From an uncultured Alphaproteobacteria bacterium (lineage in GTDB: Bacteria; Pseudomonadota; Alphaproteobacteria; Rhodobacterales; Rhodobacteraceae): a stretch of 64,000 nucleotides of DNA. Both the position numbers and the translations under genes were made by a program. Below the pieces are notes generated by a model. It did no database searches. It saw only the letters and a program-made list of their open reading frames with translations, and had not been told where the DNA came from. The number at the start of each line of letters is the position of its first letter. Within the stretch, counting starts at the first letter, position 1. Where the stretch lies: positions 41,541-105,540 of the forward strand of contig CACBNQ010000001.1 of the NCBI GenBank assembly GCA_902540655.1. The letters run 5' to 3'. This document shows positions 18,185 to 26,683 of this stretch, one piece after another.

Positions 18185-18331
18185 AAAAACTAATTATATA
18201 ATTTTAAAATAAAAAAAATTAGACTGTAGACTTTTCAAGAAATTTTTCAATTTTGTACCTTGCATATAAGATTGCGCGAACAATCAAAAGCTCTAAACTT
18301 AATTTAGATAAATGAAAATAGCGCAGCTTTA

Positions 18332-18838
18332 ATGGTCAATTTCAGTTTTGAAACTAATAACTCGAAAGTATTGAGCATTGAACTATTGGACCACCTTTTA
18401 GAACAATTTCCATTGGGAAACTCTCTTATTCATGGTGAGGATCATTGGATGCGTGTTCTTTACAATGGGCGCCTGCTATCAAGAGAGACAAGAGCTAATC
18501 TCAATGTTGTAGAACTATTCTCTGTACTACACGACTGTAAAAGAGATAACGATGACTATGATCTCAAGCATGGCAGAAGAGCGGCAGAATATATAAGAGA
18601 AATTCGCTCAAAATGGTTAAACATTAATGATGAAGAGTTAGAATTATTGGTCGAGGCTTGTGAATATCACTCCGATGGTTTTATCCAAGGAGATATTACC
18701 GTTCAAACGTGTTGGGATGCAGACAGGCTCGATTTGGGCAGAGTTGGCGTATATCCTTCCCCCAATAGATTATGTACTGATGCTGCAAGAAGAAGTGAGG
18801 TAATAGACGCTGCTTATAGGCGCTCAATAAGCGGATAA
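18332..18838 (+). CDS. HD-domain hydrolase-like protein
   Basis: A 168-residue metal-dependent HD-superfamily protein. H34 and H38 (SLIHGEDHWMRV), the HD pair H67-D68 (VLHDCKR), H80 and a late D129 (CWDADRLDL) give the expected metal ligands. The substrate, often a nucleotide or phosphate ester, cannot be deduced. Single gene following the metallophosphoesterase after 147 bp. Confidence 0.75.
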   Translation: MVNFSFETNNSKVLSIELLDHLLEQFPLGNSLIHGEDHWMRVLYNGRLLSRETRANLNVVELFSVLHDCKRDNDDYDLKHGRRAAEYIREIRSKWLNINDEELELLVEACEYHSDGFIQGDITVQTCWDADRLDLGRVGVYPSPNRLCTDAARRSEVIDAAYRRSISG

Positions 18839-18944
18839 GCTATATCATATTGCAACAGATTAACACCGGATGATATCGAGAAGCTTTTAATAGAATTTTC
18901 CCTAGAATTAGTTGCTAATATAAATTGAAACAAACAACTTCGTT

Positions 18945-19712
18945 TTAGTCTGAGTTCACTACGAAGCAAGAAAATTTTCTCTTAAGTAGTAATGCGCAAG
19001 CTTCACTAGGCTCAGTTACAGAACCAGTTGTCTCGGCTATTACTCTAAAGCTCAATGTATTATCTTTTTTTCTTTCAATTACTTTAATTTCATATTTATC
19101 GATGATATCTCTATTTCTTTCAAGGACAAACTCCCCCAACCTATTCGCTCTTTCACGATCACTGAATGATCCTAAAAAAATACGTTTGTTTTTTGAAGCT
19201 AAAGGTTTTGTCTGAAAGAAGCGCGTGTACGTTGCTGGGCCTTCAGGCTGGGAAATCAACACGTCAATTCGTATAAAGCTCTGCTTATGAAGCATTATCC
19301 CCTTTCTGCGTTTGCGAGGAAAAACCACTTTTTTATCAGCATTTATTGCTTTCTTGGAAAACATAAGCGGTCCCCTAGAGAGTTCCGTATGAATTTCACT
19401 TTGTGAAGAATTATAAAAGACCTCTAAGTCACCAGATACTGGTGGGTCAATTACAATGCGAAAAGGAGTATCAAGATTAATCACTGAATTATTTTTCATT
19501 AAAATTTCAGGTACGCCATACTTAAGTTTTATGACTTTCTTTGGGTCTTTAGCTATGTTCAGCTCTCTTATTTGTTCCTCAAAATCTTCAATGGTTAGAG
19601 TTTTTAAAACAATCTTACCGTCTAGTGAAACATCAGCAAGCGCACTGCTTACGTGCGCTACATAAGAGAAAACTAGGATCAGAAAAATTAAGAAATATTT
19701 TATTAAAAACAT
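18945..19712 (-). CDS. Exported protein with SPOR-like C-terminus
   Basis: A 255-residue protein with a clear signal peptide (hydrophobic 4-24, likely cleaved after VSSALA). The C-terminal 75 residues (IFLGSFSDRERANRL, ending CFVV) have the pattern of a SPOR/septal-type peptidoglycan-binding domain: a small beta-alpha repeat starting with a G-x-F strand. The middle is beta-rich and basic. Probably periplasmic and associated with the cell envelope. Standalone gene; function beyond that unknown. Confidence 0.6.
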   Translation of the reverse strand: MFLIKYFLIFLILVFSYVAHVSSALADVSLDGKIVLKTLTIEDFEEQIRELNIAKDPKKVIKLKYGVPEILMKNNSVINLDTPFRIVIDPPVSGDLEVFYNSSQSEIHTELSRGPLMFSKKAINADKKVVFPRKRRKGIMLHKQSFIRIDVLISQPEGPATYTRFFQTKPLASKNKRIFLGSFSDRERANRLGEFVLERNRDIIDKYEIKVIERKKDNTLSFRVIAETTGSVTEPSEACALLLKRKFSCFVVNSD

Positions 19713-19826
19713 GCGAACAGAATAATTGTTCAGGCATAAAAGTATATAAAAATTCTATACAGTTTTTAACTTATAGTTACTAATCTCATACCAATTATTT
19801 AGGGCTATATATTTTAGGTAGACTGA

Positions 19827-20171
19827 TCAATCTTTTTTAAAATCCGAAAATTTTATCAATTTAGCGGTTCTACCTTTATCTTCGACTGTTGAGACTTTCA
19901 TATTGAAGGCATTAGACATATAAGGACCAAACTTATCCCTGATATATTCGTCTTCTTCTAAAAGTTCTGGAACCCGCATCATCATTTGGGCTAGATTTAT
20001 CAATGCATTAAATTGACTTGACCCCAATGGACTATTTTCAAATGCATCGAGATTAATGTCTATATTCCCGTTCCATTTTCTGTCTCTCGTTAAGCCTGGT
20101 TTGATACGTATTATTACCTCCTCAGGCTCAAATTCTAAAACGTTACTATTATTCATTCTGACCATCCTCAA
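19827..20171 (-). CDS. Hypothetical protein, 114 aa
   Basis: Unrecognised; acidic in the middle, with a run LAQMMMRVPELLEEDEYI and a beta-like N-terminus. Translation may start at M6 (MNNSNVLEF) rather than M1. No signal peptide. It lies in a row of small minus genes between the exported protein and the PRTase locus; phage or island origin is possible. Confidence 0.5.
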   Translation of the reverse strand: MRMVRMNNSNVLEFEPEEVIIRIKPGLTRDRKWNGNIDINLDAFENSPLGSSQFNALINLAQMMMRVPELLEEDEYIRDKFGPYMSNAFNMKVSTVEDKGRTAKLIKFSDFKKD

Positions 20172-20214
20172 TTTTTTTGTATCTAAAGACTACCCTCTTT
20201 TCACCTAGAATGTC

Positions 20215-20418
20215 TTAAAAATATAATTCTGGATAAAGACGCCAAACTTTATAATGGTATATACCGAGCTCGATGTAGTACTCAATCCACTCATCTACAC
20301 CCAGAACCCATATTACTATTGTCTTTAGTACTAAGAACAAGACTTTTCTCAGTATCTTTAAATGCAACCTACTTTCTTTTGTGGCTAACTCAATTTCCTG
20401 ATAATTATTAATCATCAC
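20215..20418 (-). CDS. Possible small membrane protein, 67 aa
   Basis: A weakly supported reading frame with one hydrophobic segment (about 25-40, VLFLVLKTIVIWVLGV). Start is GTG or the adjoining ATG; no convincing ribosome site. Kept because it fills the gap between two other small minus genes in the same direction. Confidence 0.3.
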   Translation of the reverse strand: MMINNYQEIELATKESRLHLKILRKVLFLVLKTIVIWVLGVDEWIEYYIELGIYHYKVWRLYPELYF

Positions 20419-20465
20419 AAAGTAATTAATGGGATGGTTTTTACGTAGTCCGAATGCAATTTTGC

Positions 20466-20699
20466 TTAGATATCTTTTGAAATGGCTATTTTACGGCTGT
20501 ATTTTAATCCATGCTCTGGTCTGCATTGAAATTGCTCTAGACTATATTTTGGTAAGACCCTACTAGAGTCTCTGTAAATCTTTTTGTTACGGTCAAGGCA
20601 TTGGTCAATACTATAGTATGGGCCGAGCTTGTCTGACAAAAATAAGCATTCTTGCCTCACTGTCATAAAGTTACATATAGTAATCATCGCATAAATCAT
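20466..20699 (-). CDS. Small cysteine-containing protein, 77 aa
   Basis: Unrecognised. Short hydrophobic N-terminus, then a pattern with spaced cysteines: QEC, GPYYSIDQCLDR and FQCRPEHGLK. The GPYYS-x3-C stretch is reminiscent of small, possibly exported proteins seen in marine phages and alphaproteobacteria, but this is from memory and unverified. Followed by two other small minus genes. Confidence 0.4.
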   Translation of the reverse strand: MIYAMITICNFMTVRQECLFLSDKLGPYYSIDQCLDRNKKIYRDSSRVLPKYSLEQFQCRPEHGLKYSRKIAISKDI

Positions 20700-20924
20700 A
20701 CTGACCCTTCCTCCACTTTAAAAAATTCGATAAACAATAATTTGAATGTTCAAAGCCCCTTATTGTTCGCTGACTAGGTTGATATAAAAATTAAACGAAT
20801 GAATTGTTTAAATTATTGCATCGAGCCATGGAAATATTTCCTTCAAGCCGATAAAAAGTACAAAAAACAAACTAGTTAAAGATAACTAGAACTGTATAAA
20901 AATTGCAACCACACCAATCACTTG

Positions 20925-21773
20925 ATGATTGCACCAACTTTGATTTCAAATAGACTTATTTGTATTAGCAATGTGGATTGCAGCATGAAACCAAAATTAT
21001 TAGATTTGTTTATTCGCGCAGTATCGACAGCCAAACTTTCAAGAAACGTTCTGGATACTCCAAAAGGGACTTATATTGGTAGTGAAAAAGGTTTAGCAGG
21101 AGCATCAGTAAATTGGGAAGATTTCGTAAATAGACGTGTAAAAGTAAGAATATTGGAAAACAAAGACGTACAGTTTATTGAAACTTTAGAAGATACTAAT
21201 AGACCATCCCAGAATAAGATTTTTACAAGGGAAGACTGGAACAAAAACCCATCAAAAACACGCTTTTTGTTCAACTATACAAGCAAAGACAATTGGGAAC
21301 GCGTATCTGATAACTTAGTCCAACAAAGTAGAGATTGCCTAATATTTAAAGATAAAATCGATAGAAAATTCAATGAGACCATCATGAGAAAAGTAGACAT
21401 AGAGATACAAAAAAACGTAACTCTTTGTTGCGTTCCTCCGAGCAAAACCGATAATGACCAACACTGTATTTTACAATTGCTTCGATTTCTGTCAGACCGC
21501 GGTAGAACCAATGCTTCTAGCTGTTTAAAACGTATTAAAGATATAGTACCTCTTCACAGAGGAGGAAATCGTATGCCTCAGACACACTATGATTCAATTG
21601 CCACTTTCAATAAAGAGCTTATTAATAATAAGACAGTTTTGTTGTTAGATGATGTTACGACAAGCGGAATGTCTTTGGAGGCATGTGAGAGAATATTAAA
21701 GAAAAAGTGTGGGGCTAAGGTAGTATTCAAATTCGCTATTTGGAGAACATTGGGAAACTGGGAATTGGGCTAG
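20925..21773 (+). CDS. Phosphoribosyltransferase-like protein, paralogue 1
   Basis: A 282-residue protein whose C-terminal half is a type I PRTase: TVLLLDDVTTSGMSLEAC is the PRPP-binding loop (ComF-like DDVTTTG). Residues ending each element match the 199-aa PRTase at 22876-23475: CCVPxS, RGRxxxSSxLxR, LLLDDVTTxGxS and a final IWRT/IWKT. No ComF-type N-terminal zinc finger is present. The N-terminal 130 residues are unlike paralogue 2. It is convergent with the DprA-like gene, stop to stop 131 bp apart. Start uncertain: ATG at 20925 or 20985. Confidence 0.75.
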   Translation: MIAPTLISNRLICISNVDCSMKPKLLDLFIRAVSTAKLSRNVLDTPKGTYIGSEKGLAGASVNWEDFVNRRVKVRILENKDVQFIETLEDTNRPSQNKIFTREDWNKNPSKTRFLFNYTSKDNWERVSDNLVQQSRDCLIFKDKIDRKFNETIMRKVDIEIQKNVTLCCVPPSKTDNDQHCILQLLRFLSDRGRTNASSCLKRIKDIVPLHRGGNRMPQTHYDSIATFNKELINNKTVLLLDDVTTSGMSLEACERILKKKCGAKVVFKFAIWRTLGNWELG

Positions 21774-21904
21774 GGTTTCTATTACAAAATACATTCTAGA
21801 TAAAAATATCAAATAAACCAAAGACACGAATACTATACTTTATCCATATGCTAGTCTATTGACTACAGATTTACTTTTTTTTTATTTTTGAACGGCCAAT
21901 TTTT

Positions 21905-22867
21905 TTAAAAATCAAAACTTTTCTGTTCAAGTTTTTTTTCGTAAGACTCAGCACTTTTGTCTTTTCCGTCATAAATTCTCTCTACAATTTTCGAAAAGTC
22001 TTCTTCTAGTGAATAGGGAATTGCCCTACCTTCTTTGATAAGCATTTTATTTCCGTTGGCAACGCCTTGAAGATAAGCATCTTCAGGAAAATCCAAGCAA
22101 ATTAGGGGCCGCCTTTGGTCTTCAGCGAATTTAACTGTATGCATAGTTCCACTTTTTTCACTCGTTTCTGCAACAAAAACAAAATCACTCAATCCACTCT
22201 GCATTCTATCTCTTTCCACGAACGTATATTTTGTAGGTGTTGTTCCAAGTGGATATTCTGTTAAAAGTAATCCACCATTATCGATTAATCTTTCTGCCAA
22301 ACCTTTACTTGCAGACGGATAAATATTATCCAGTCCATGCGCTAACACTGCCAACCCAACACCATCTTTCTCTAGGCAGCCCTTATGTCCTGCAGTATCA
22401 CACCCTATCGCTAAACCACTTACGACGACTATTACATTATCCACCATTTTTGCAGCAATTCTTGACGCAGCTTGTAACCCATATTTACTAGCTTTCCTGG
22501 TGCCAATTACTGCACCAACTTTTTCTGATTCTATTGCCTCCATGTTTCCTCTAACAAAAATCACTATTGGAGGATTATCAATGTTCTTCAATCTAGAAGG
22601 ATATCTATCATCAAAAATACTAATTATTTGATGATCTAGGGATAGTGACTTTTCAATCAAACTTTCAGTGTTCGATAAGGCTAACGATATCATTGACTTG
22701 GATACATCTGGAAACTTGTTTCCTCTTTCCTTAAAAATTTTTATTTGATCATATAAATCTATTCCATCCATAGATTTGTCTGAGAGAGATAAATAGAGCT
22801 TTAAAGCTGTTTTTTTCCCTACTTTTGGCAAGGCGGTGAGTGTAAGTAAAATTTGTTCAGTTTTCAT
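21905..22867 (-). CDS. DprA/Smf-like SLOG-fold protein
   Basis: A 320-residue protein. It has an N-terminal helix-hairpin-helix-like segment (LPKVGKKTALKLY) and a DprA Rossmann domain: IGTRKASKYG, SGLAIGCDTAGHKG, HGLDNIYP and SEKSGTMHTVKFA. The canonical FPxRNRxIAGLS reads VERDRMQSGLS, and there is no C-terminal winged helix. It starts 9 bp after the stop of PRTase paralogue 2; ATG 22867 is preferred over an overlapping TTG at 22897. DprA loads RecA on single-stranded DNA in transformation; this variant, paired with PRTases and with no other competence gene nearby, may instead be a nucleotide-ligand-binding SLOG protein. Could still be the housekeeping DprA. Confidence 0.8.
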   Translation of the reverse strand: MKTEQILLTLTALPKVGKKTALKLYLSLSDKSMDGIDLYDQIKIFKERGNKFPDVSKSMISLALSNTESLIEKSLSLDHQIISIFDDRYPSRLKNIDNPPIVIFVRGNMEAIESEKVGAVIGTRKASKYGLQAASRIAAKMVDNVIVVVSGLAIGCDTAGHKGCLEKDGVGLAVLAHGLDNIYPSASKGLAERLIDNGGLLLTEYPLGTTPTKYTFVERDRMQSGLSDFVFVAETSEKSGTMHTVKFAEDQRRPLICLDFPEDAYLQGVANGNKMLIKEGRAIPYSLEEDFSKIVERIYDGKDKSAESYEKKLEQKSFDF

Positions 22868-22875
22868 ATGAGTGA

Positions 22876-23475
22876 TTAAGAGTGATTTGTTTTCCAAATA
22901 CTTAATTTAAATACCTTACTAGCCCCATTTTGCATTAACAATTGAGAGCAAGCGTGCATAGAGTTACCGGTTGTTGTTACGTCATCTAATAATAACACTG
23001 TTCTATCTTTAAAAATATGTGAACTATTAACACTAATGGTTTTGAAATGTATGTTAGTGGAACGGTCAGCCCCTTTCTGCTTTCTGGGTTGAATATTTTC
23101 AGTACGTTGAAGGAATGATGACCCATCGACCCTTCCTCTTCTTGCAAGCTCCTGCACTAACAAAACAACGCAATTATTATAATCCAATGCTTGGCTTGAT
23201 GGCACGCAACAAATAACAATATTGAAGAATAAAATCGTGTCAAGCTGTTGCAAAATTTCATTAAATATTTTTGACTGCACCTGCGCGCTGTATGATTTTA
23301 TATCTTTAAAATCCCAACATTTTCTAGTTTCCATTTCTTTTTCAAGACCGCATTTTCCAAAATATTTTTCGGGTGTATAGTCAAAAAGATTGTAAATAGT
23401 TTCCGCACTAAGATATTCATTATTTTCACGAAAAAAAACCTTTTCATCTACGTTGGAAGTTTTTAAAGAGCCCAT
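22876..23475 (-). CDS. Phosphoribosyltransferase-like protein, paralogue 2
   Basis: A 199-residue protein with the type I PRTase PRPP loop TVLLLDDVTTTGNSMHAC (about residues 161-178). It is clearly related to the 282-aa PRTase at 20925-21773 (CCVPSS, ARRGRVDGSS, IWKT end). The N-terminal 75 residues contain two cysteines but no ComF zinc finger. It lies directly upstream of the DprA-like gene in one minus operon. Product or substrate base unknown. ComF-like in motif, but the missing zinc domain and the pairing argue against simple ComF. Confidence 0.75.
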   Translation of the reverse strand: MGSLKTSNVDEKVFFRENNEYLSAETIYNLFDYTPEKYFGKCGLEKEMETRKCWDFKDIKSYSAQVQSKIFNEILQQLDTILFFNIVICCVPSSQALDYNNCVVLLVQELARRGRVDGSSFLQRTENIQPRKQKGADRSTNIHFKTISVNSSHIFKDRTVLLLDDVTTTGNSMHACSQLLMQNGASKVFKLSIWKTNHS

Positions 23476-23524
23476 GCTATTCCCTTTATATTTGGGATGG
23501 TATTACCATTTATGACATCTTTTG

Positions 23525-23782
23525 CTAAGAAGTTGAGTAGTACCAAGCATTAATAGAGGTATTCTCAGGTACGACCCAATTAATTTTAATTTCTTGACCC
23601 TCTGAAACTGGAAAGCTTTTGGTTTGGTGTCTTATTTTTTCTAAAACTGTACCATCGGAAAATACGACTTTCAATTCCTTCCAGGCGTCAGGCGAGTACA
23701 TTCCAGTATTGTGGGTAATCTCAACAATTTTACAAGTAGCTTTCCCAGTTATAATTGGGTGATTTGGATTGAAAACATTCAT
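23525..23782 (-). CDS. Small hypothetical protein upstream of PRTase/DprA
   Basis: An 85-residue, probably beta-rich protein (KATCKIVEITH, LKVVFSDGTVLEKI). A strong AAGGAG ribosome site lies seven bases before the ATG. It precedes PRTase paralogue 2 by 49 bp on the same strand, so it is likely the first gene of that operon. No family recognised. Confidence 0.5.
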   Translation of the reverse strand: MNVFNPNHPIITGKATCKIVEITHNTGMYSPDAWKELKVVFSDGTVLEKIRHQTKSFPVSEGQEIKINWVVPENTSINAWYYSTS

Positions 23783-24090
23783 AGAAATACTCCTTCTAAT
23801 TTTATTCTCCTAAATATTTATCGACACATCGATATAAAGAACACAAAGTAAAATACTTTTCCAAAACTAGTTTGTTCGCTTATATCAATACCCATTTTCT
23901 AATTTTTATACTTTCATGTTATAGAGTAATGGTCAAAAGTTCAGATATATTGCAATTATCAAAAAAAAATTTCTAATGGTTCCTTTAATTTGAGAAAGTA
24001 AGTTGTATAGTCATTCTTTGTTTATTTAACGAATGTCTAACAAAAAATATTGCGTTATATTTATCTAAAAGAAAACTATTATACTGCTTT

Positions 24091-24108
24091 GTGGACCACA
24101 TTGTGGAC
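24091..24108. repeat. 12-bp-spaced GTGGAC direct repeats
   Basis: GTGGAC occurs at 24091 and again at 24103, in TTTGTGGACCACATTGTGGA. The 12-bp spacing matches GTAGAC pairs at 25354/25366 and 28071/28083. Lies about 60 bp before a tRNA-3'-end-like sequence. Could be integrase arm-type sites. Confidence 0.6.
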
Positions 24109-24166
24109 TGGACGACAAATTTTTGGTAAAATATAGGTAAAACAGAGGGTTAGACAAGAGAAAGAC

Positions 24167-24185
24167 GGACACCTCCTCCGCCATA
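24167..24185 (+). repeat. 19-bp tRNA-Ser-3'-end-like direct repeat, copy 1
   Basis: GGACACCTCCTCCGCCATA, identical to 28654-28672 in the same orientation. CACCTCCTCCGCCA looks like the acceptor 3' strand plus CCA of a serine-type tRNA, the usual crossover site of tRNA-targeting integrases. No tRNA body precedes it. Confidence 0.75.
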
Positions 24186-24240
24186 AATACCCCTTAAATC
24201 ATTGTTTAAATTGAATTTTATGTTATATTGTCGATATCTA

Positions 24241-24260
24241 CCCACAACCTTACCCACAAC
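24241..24260. repeat. 12-bp-spaced CCCACAAC direct repeats
   Basis: CCCACAAC occurs at 24241 and 24253, the same 12-bp period as the GTGGAC and GTAGAC pairs. It sits about 60 bp after the 19-bp repeat. The rest of 23783-24386 (about 600 bp) holds no convincing gene. Confidence 0.6.
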
Positions 24261-24386
24261 AGGGCAATAACTAAGCATGATGTATGAAGAATTGAAATTT
24301 CAATACCCCACCTACCCCCTACCCCCCAAACTGTTTAATCATCAGCATAATCTATGTACTGAAAAATGCTCAAAGGATGACCTACA

Positions 24387-24791
24387 ATGTTAACAGCTAA
24401 ACAAGAAAACTTCGTCGAACTCCTTGCACAAGGTACTAGCCAGTCTTCAGCCTATAAAGGTGCTTATGAGACCCAAAAGATGTCCGATAAGACCGTCTGG
24501 GAGGAAGCCTCAAGGCTCAGGAGACACCCCAAGGTCAGTGCAAGGATTTTAGAGCTAGAGAACGAAAAGGAGGATAGACGACGCTTACAAGCAGTCTCGC
24601 GAGAAGAGAGAGTTCTTAATGAATTGGAGAGCATAGCCTTTGGTGATGGACCTGTAGCAGGAAAGCTTAAAGCAATGGAACTAATTGGAAAACATATCGG
24701 CTTTTTCATCCCCCAAAAAGAAAGTGCAGACGATAGAACCTCAGAAGAGATACTTGGTGAAATTCACAAAAGGCTTCAGAAAATTTTTTAA
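24387..24791 (+). CDS. Orphan phage terminase small-subunit-like protein
   Basis: A 134-residue protein: LTAKQENFVELLAQG, a helix-turn-helix-like repeat region (SSAYKGAYETQKMSDKT), then KLKAMELIGKHIGFF. This order is typical of phage terminase small subunits, which bind the packaging site on viral DNA. No large terminase, portal or other phage gene is nearby, so it is a lone remnant or a co-opted DNA-binding protein. It lies just inside the left 19-bp repeat. Confidence 0.7.
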   Translation: MLTAKQENFVELLAQGTSQSSAYKGAYETQKMSDKTVWEEASRLRRHPKVSARILELENEKEDRRRLQAVSREERVLNELESIAFGDGPVAGKLKAMELIGKHIGFFIPQKESADDRTSEEILGEIHKRLQKIF

Positions 24792-24946
24792 TAGCAAAAG
24801 TGTTTTTACTTACATTCTGATGAACCTAAACGCCAACAATAGTACGAACCCCAAAAGTTACTTCCTTCAGCACAAAATCAAAAATAATTAGACTAGGAAT
24901 TGCAAATCAAATGAAATATTATTCAGCATACTTTTTGGAGATTTAA

Positions 24947-25267
24947 GTGGAAAAATACAATAAAGTTCTTAGGCTCGTAGCAGAACGAAACTGGAAAGAA
25001 ATGGAGGAATGGCTCCACGAGGACTTTATGTACATTAAAGAGACCGCGTTGATGGATCGTGAAGAACATGTAAAAAATTTAGAAAAAGAGTTTGCATCAA
25101 AGCAAGCAATTAATCAGAACGAATTATTACATGAAGATGACGATATGATGGCGTTTAAGCATATAGTAACCCAAAAAACTGGTAAAAAGTTCAGGGTTAC
25201 GCAAATACAACTTTACAAGGATGGCAAGGTTTGGAGAGAAATGAGCAATGCTATTCAAATTAGTTAA
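24947..25267 (+). CDS. NTF2/SnoaL-like small protein
   Basis: A 106-residue protein beginning at GTG with TTGGAG eight bases upstream. Pattern: an N-terminal helix (VLRLVAERNWKEMEEWLHEDF), then beta strands (MMAFKHIV, FRVTQIQLYKDGKVW). This matches the cone-shaped NTF2/SnoaL fold used by many small enzymes and binding proteins. The fold is inferred from pattern; no catalytic residues can be assigned. Confidence 0.55.
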   Translation: MEKYNKVLRLVAERNWKEMEEWLHEDFMYIKETALMDREEHVKNLEKEFASKQAINQNELLHEDDDMMAFKHIVTQKTGKKFRVTQIQLYKDGKVWREMSNAIQIS

Positions 25268-25284
25268 GATACAGCTATTAAACA

Positions 25285-25380
25285 CCCCATCTGCTGCACA
25301 CGCCAAGAAAGTACTACGTGAGTACCCCCCTCTGTGTCCCATGCGTGGCAGGGGTAGACAAAACGGTAGACAAATATGTG
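25285..25380. repeat. ~90-bp degenerate repeat, copy A
   Basis: Shares CATCTGCTGCACAC, CCAAGAA, TGTCCCATGC and GCAGGG with copies at 26507-26598 and 28009-28096. It ends with the tandem GTAGACAAAACG/GTAGACAAATAT, a 12-bp direct repeat. Lies between the SnoaL-like gene and bioY. On the minus strand it could encode a short peptide, starting MGHRGGYSRSTFLACAADG. Confidence 0.8.
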
Positions 25381-25459
25381 CTTAAATGAACATTGCCATA
25401 ACTGCGATATATGGTTTATAAGAAAATATGAAATTACAGAATTCACAGGAGATTAATAC

Positions 25460-26008
25460 ATGTCTACGTTTTCGGCTATCAAAGCAGTTAGTACCAATAG
25501 AATTATAGTTTTTTTTCTTGGTATAGTCTTACTGGCTATTTCAAGTAAAATTGCGATACCTTTCTACCCTGTACCAATGACCCTTCAAACTTTAGTGATT
25601 TATTTAATTGCTGGTTCTATGGGAATACTGGGATTTTACTCAACAACTTCATATATCGTTATAGGGTTGCTTGGTGCCCCAATTTTTGCTGCTGGAGGTG
25701 GTCCAGCCTACATAGCATCTCCGACATTTGGGTTTCTTTACGGGATGGTCATATCTTCTTTCTTCGTCGCTTTTCTTTTAAATAATATTTTTAAAAAAGA
25801 TATATTTGGTATCACACTCTCAATTTTTATTGGTGCCATCATAATATTTATTTGTGGAGTATTGCATCTTTCTGCATTTATAGGACTTGATAAAGCAATT
25901 CAAGCAGGTTTTTTTCCTTTTATTTATAGTGAGGGTTTGAAAATTTTGGTAGCTATTTGCGTTATATATTTTCTGCACAACAAAAAGATATTTATCAGAG
26001 ATAAGTAA
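25460..26008 (+). CDS. bioY: Biotin transporter BioY
   Basis: A 182-residue, six-helix membrane protein, the substrate-binding S component of an ECF-type biotin importer. The hallmark IPFYPVPMTLQT (residues 33-44) and GAPIFAAGGGPAYIASPTFG (about 74-93) are present. AGGAG lies before the ATG. No ecfA/ecfT (bioM/bioN) genes are adjacent, so it works alone or with distant components. It sits between two copies of the ~90-bp repeat, suggesting arrival as a cargo gene. Confidence 0.95.
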   Translation: MSTFSAIKAVSTNRIIVFFLGIVLLAISSKIAIPFYPVPMTLQTLVIYLIAGSMGILGFYSTTSYIVIGLLGAPIFAAGGGPAYIASPTFGFLYGMVISSFFVAFLLNNIFKKDIFGITLSIFIGAIIIFICGVLHLSAFIGLDKAIQAGFFPFIYSEGLKILVAICVIYFLHNKKIFIRDK

Positions 26009-26291
26009 ATACCAGTCTTCTACGGTAATAACTAAGCCAATTGCAAATTTTGAATTATATATCGTTTGCGATATAAGTTGATTAGGAAACAAGACGGAGT
26101 AAGCGACATTAAATCATCCTACCTATTTAATTCTAGAATTCTCTCATAAAGTTGACATTTTTCTGTTTTTTATAGATACTAAGATTGGAACAAGTCTGTG
26201 AGAATGTTGTACCAGTTGGGGAGGAAAATTCCACAGAAACAAGATTTCTATAAATTATTTCGAAAATTTAAAGCAGGCTGTTCCTTTTTTT

Positions 26292-26321
26292 AAAAAAAAG
26301 GGCCACACTTTTGTATGGCCC
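26292..26321 (-). terminator. Minus-strand intrinsic terminator without a gene
   Basis: GGGCCA/TGGCCC stem (26300-26305 and 26316-26321) with 8 A on the plus strand (26292-26299), which gives a T8 tract on the minus strand. No minus gene is found upstream of it, so it may belong to a deleted gene or a small RNA. Confidence 0.65.
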
Positions 26322-26506
26322 AGTGGGGAGGAAATGTCCGATTAGGACAATGGTTTAATTCTAAACTAAATAACCAAGTTAGCAAGCATAACGTGACGTT
26401 AACGTAAGCTTGAATTCAATTTAAAATTTGCTTGGAATAAAGAATAATTAATACTTTAGTTTATCATTAAGCTACTTAATCTCAGCTGAAATAAAATATT
26501 ATTTAT

Positions 26507-26598
26507 ACCCATCTGCTGCACACTCCAAGAACATACCATCTATAAACTCTTTATGTCCCATGCATAGCAGGGAAATAAAAAAATAGACCATATATGTG
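26507..26598. repeat. ~90-bp degenerate repeat, copy B
   Basis: Matches copy A in CCCATCTGCTGCACAC, CCAAGAA, TGTCCCATGC and GCAGGG, and copy C in CCAAGAACATAC. The 12-bp direct repeats are degraded here to one ATAGACCATATATGTG. Relative to copy A it lacks about three bases in the middle. Lies between bioY and the cyclase. Confidence 0.75.
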
Positions 26599-26683
26599 TT
26601 TTGAAAGTGAGAGATTTTTAGAATTTTTGGATTTAAATATTTAATATTAGTTTATCATGTAGCCGTTAAAAGTGGAGTGTTTG

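Larger units (their letters stand above)
26009..26683. other. Intergenic region between bioY and adenylate cyclase
   Basis: No convincing gene. Contains a possible promoter (TTGACA 26152, 17-bp gap, GATACT 26175), two similar CAGT(T)GGGGAGGAAA tracts at 26213 and 26321 that resemble ribosome-binding leaders, a minus-strand terminator, and repeat copy B. The second GGAGGAAATG opens a frame that stops after three codons. The region looks like remains of lost genes. Confidence 0.5.

Noticed and set aside
21905..23475. Natural competence locus (dprA plus comF)
   Set aside because: PRTases lack the ComF zinc finger, the DprA key motif is altered and no other com genes are nearby. Not excluded, but not the preferred reading.
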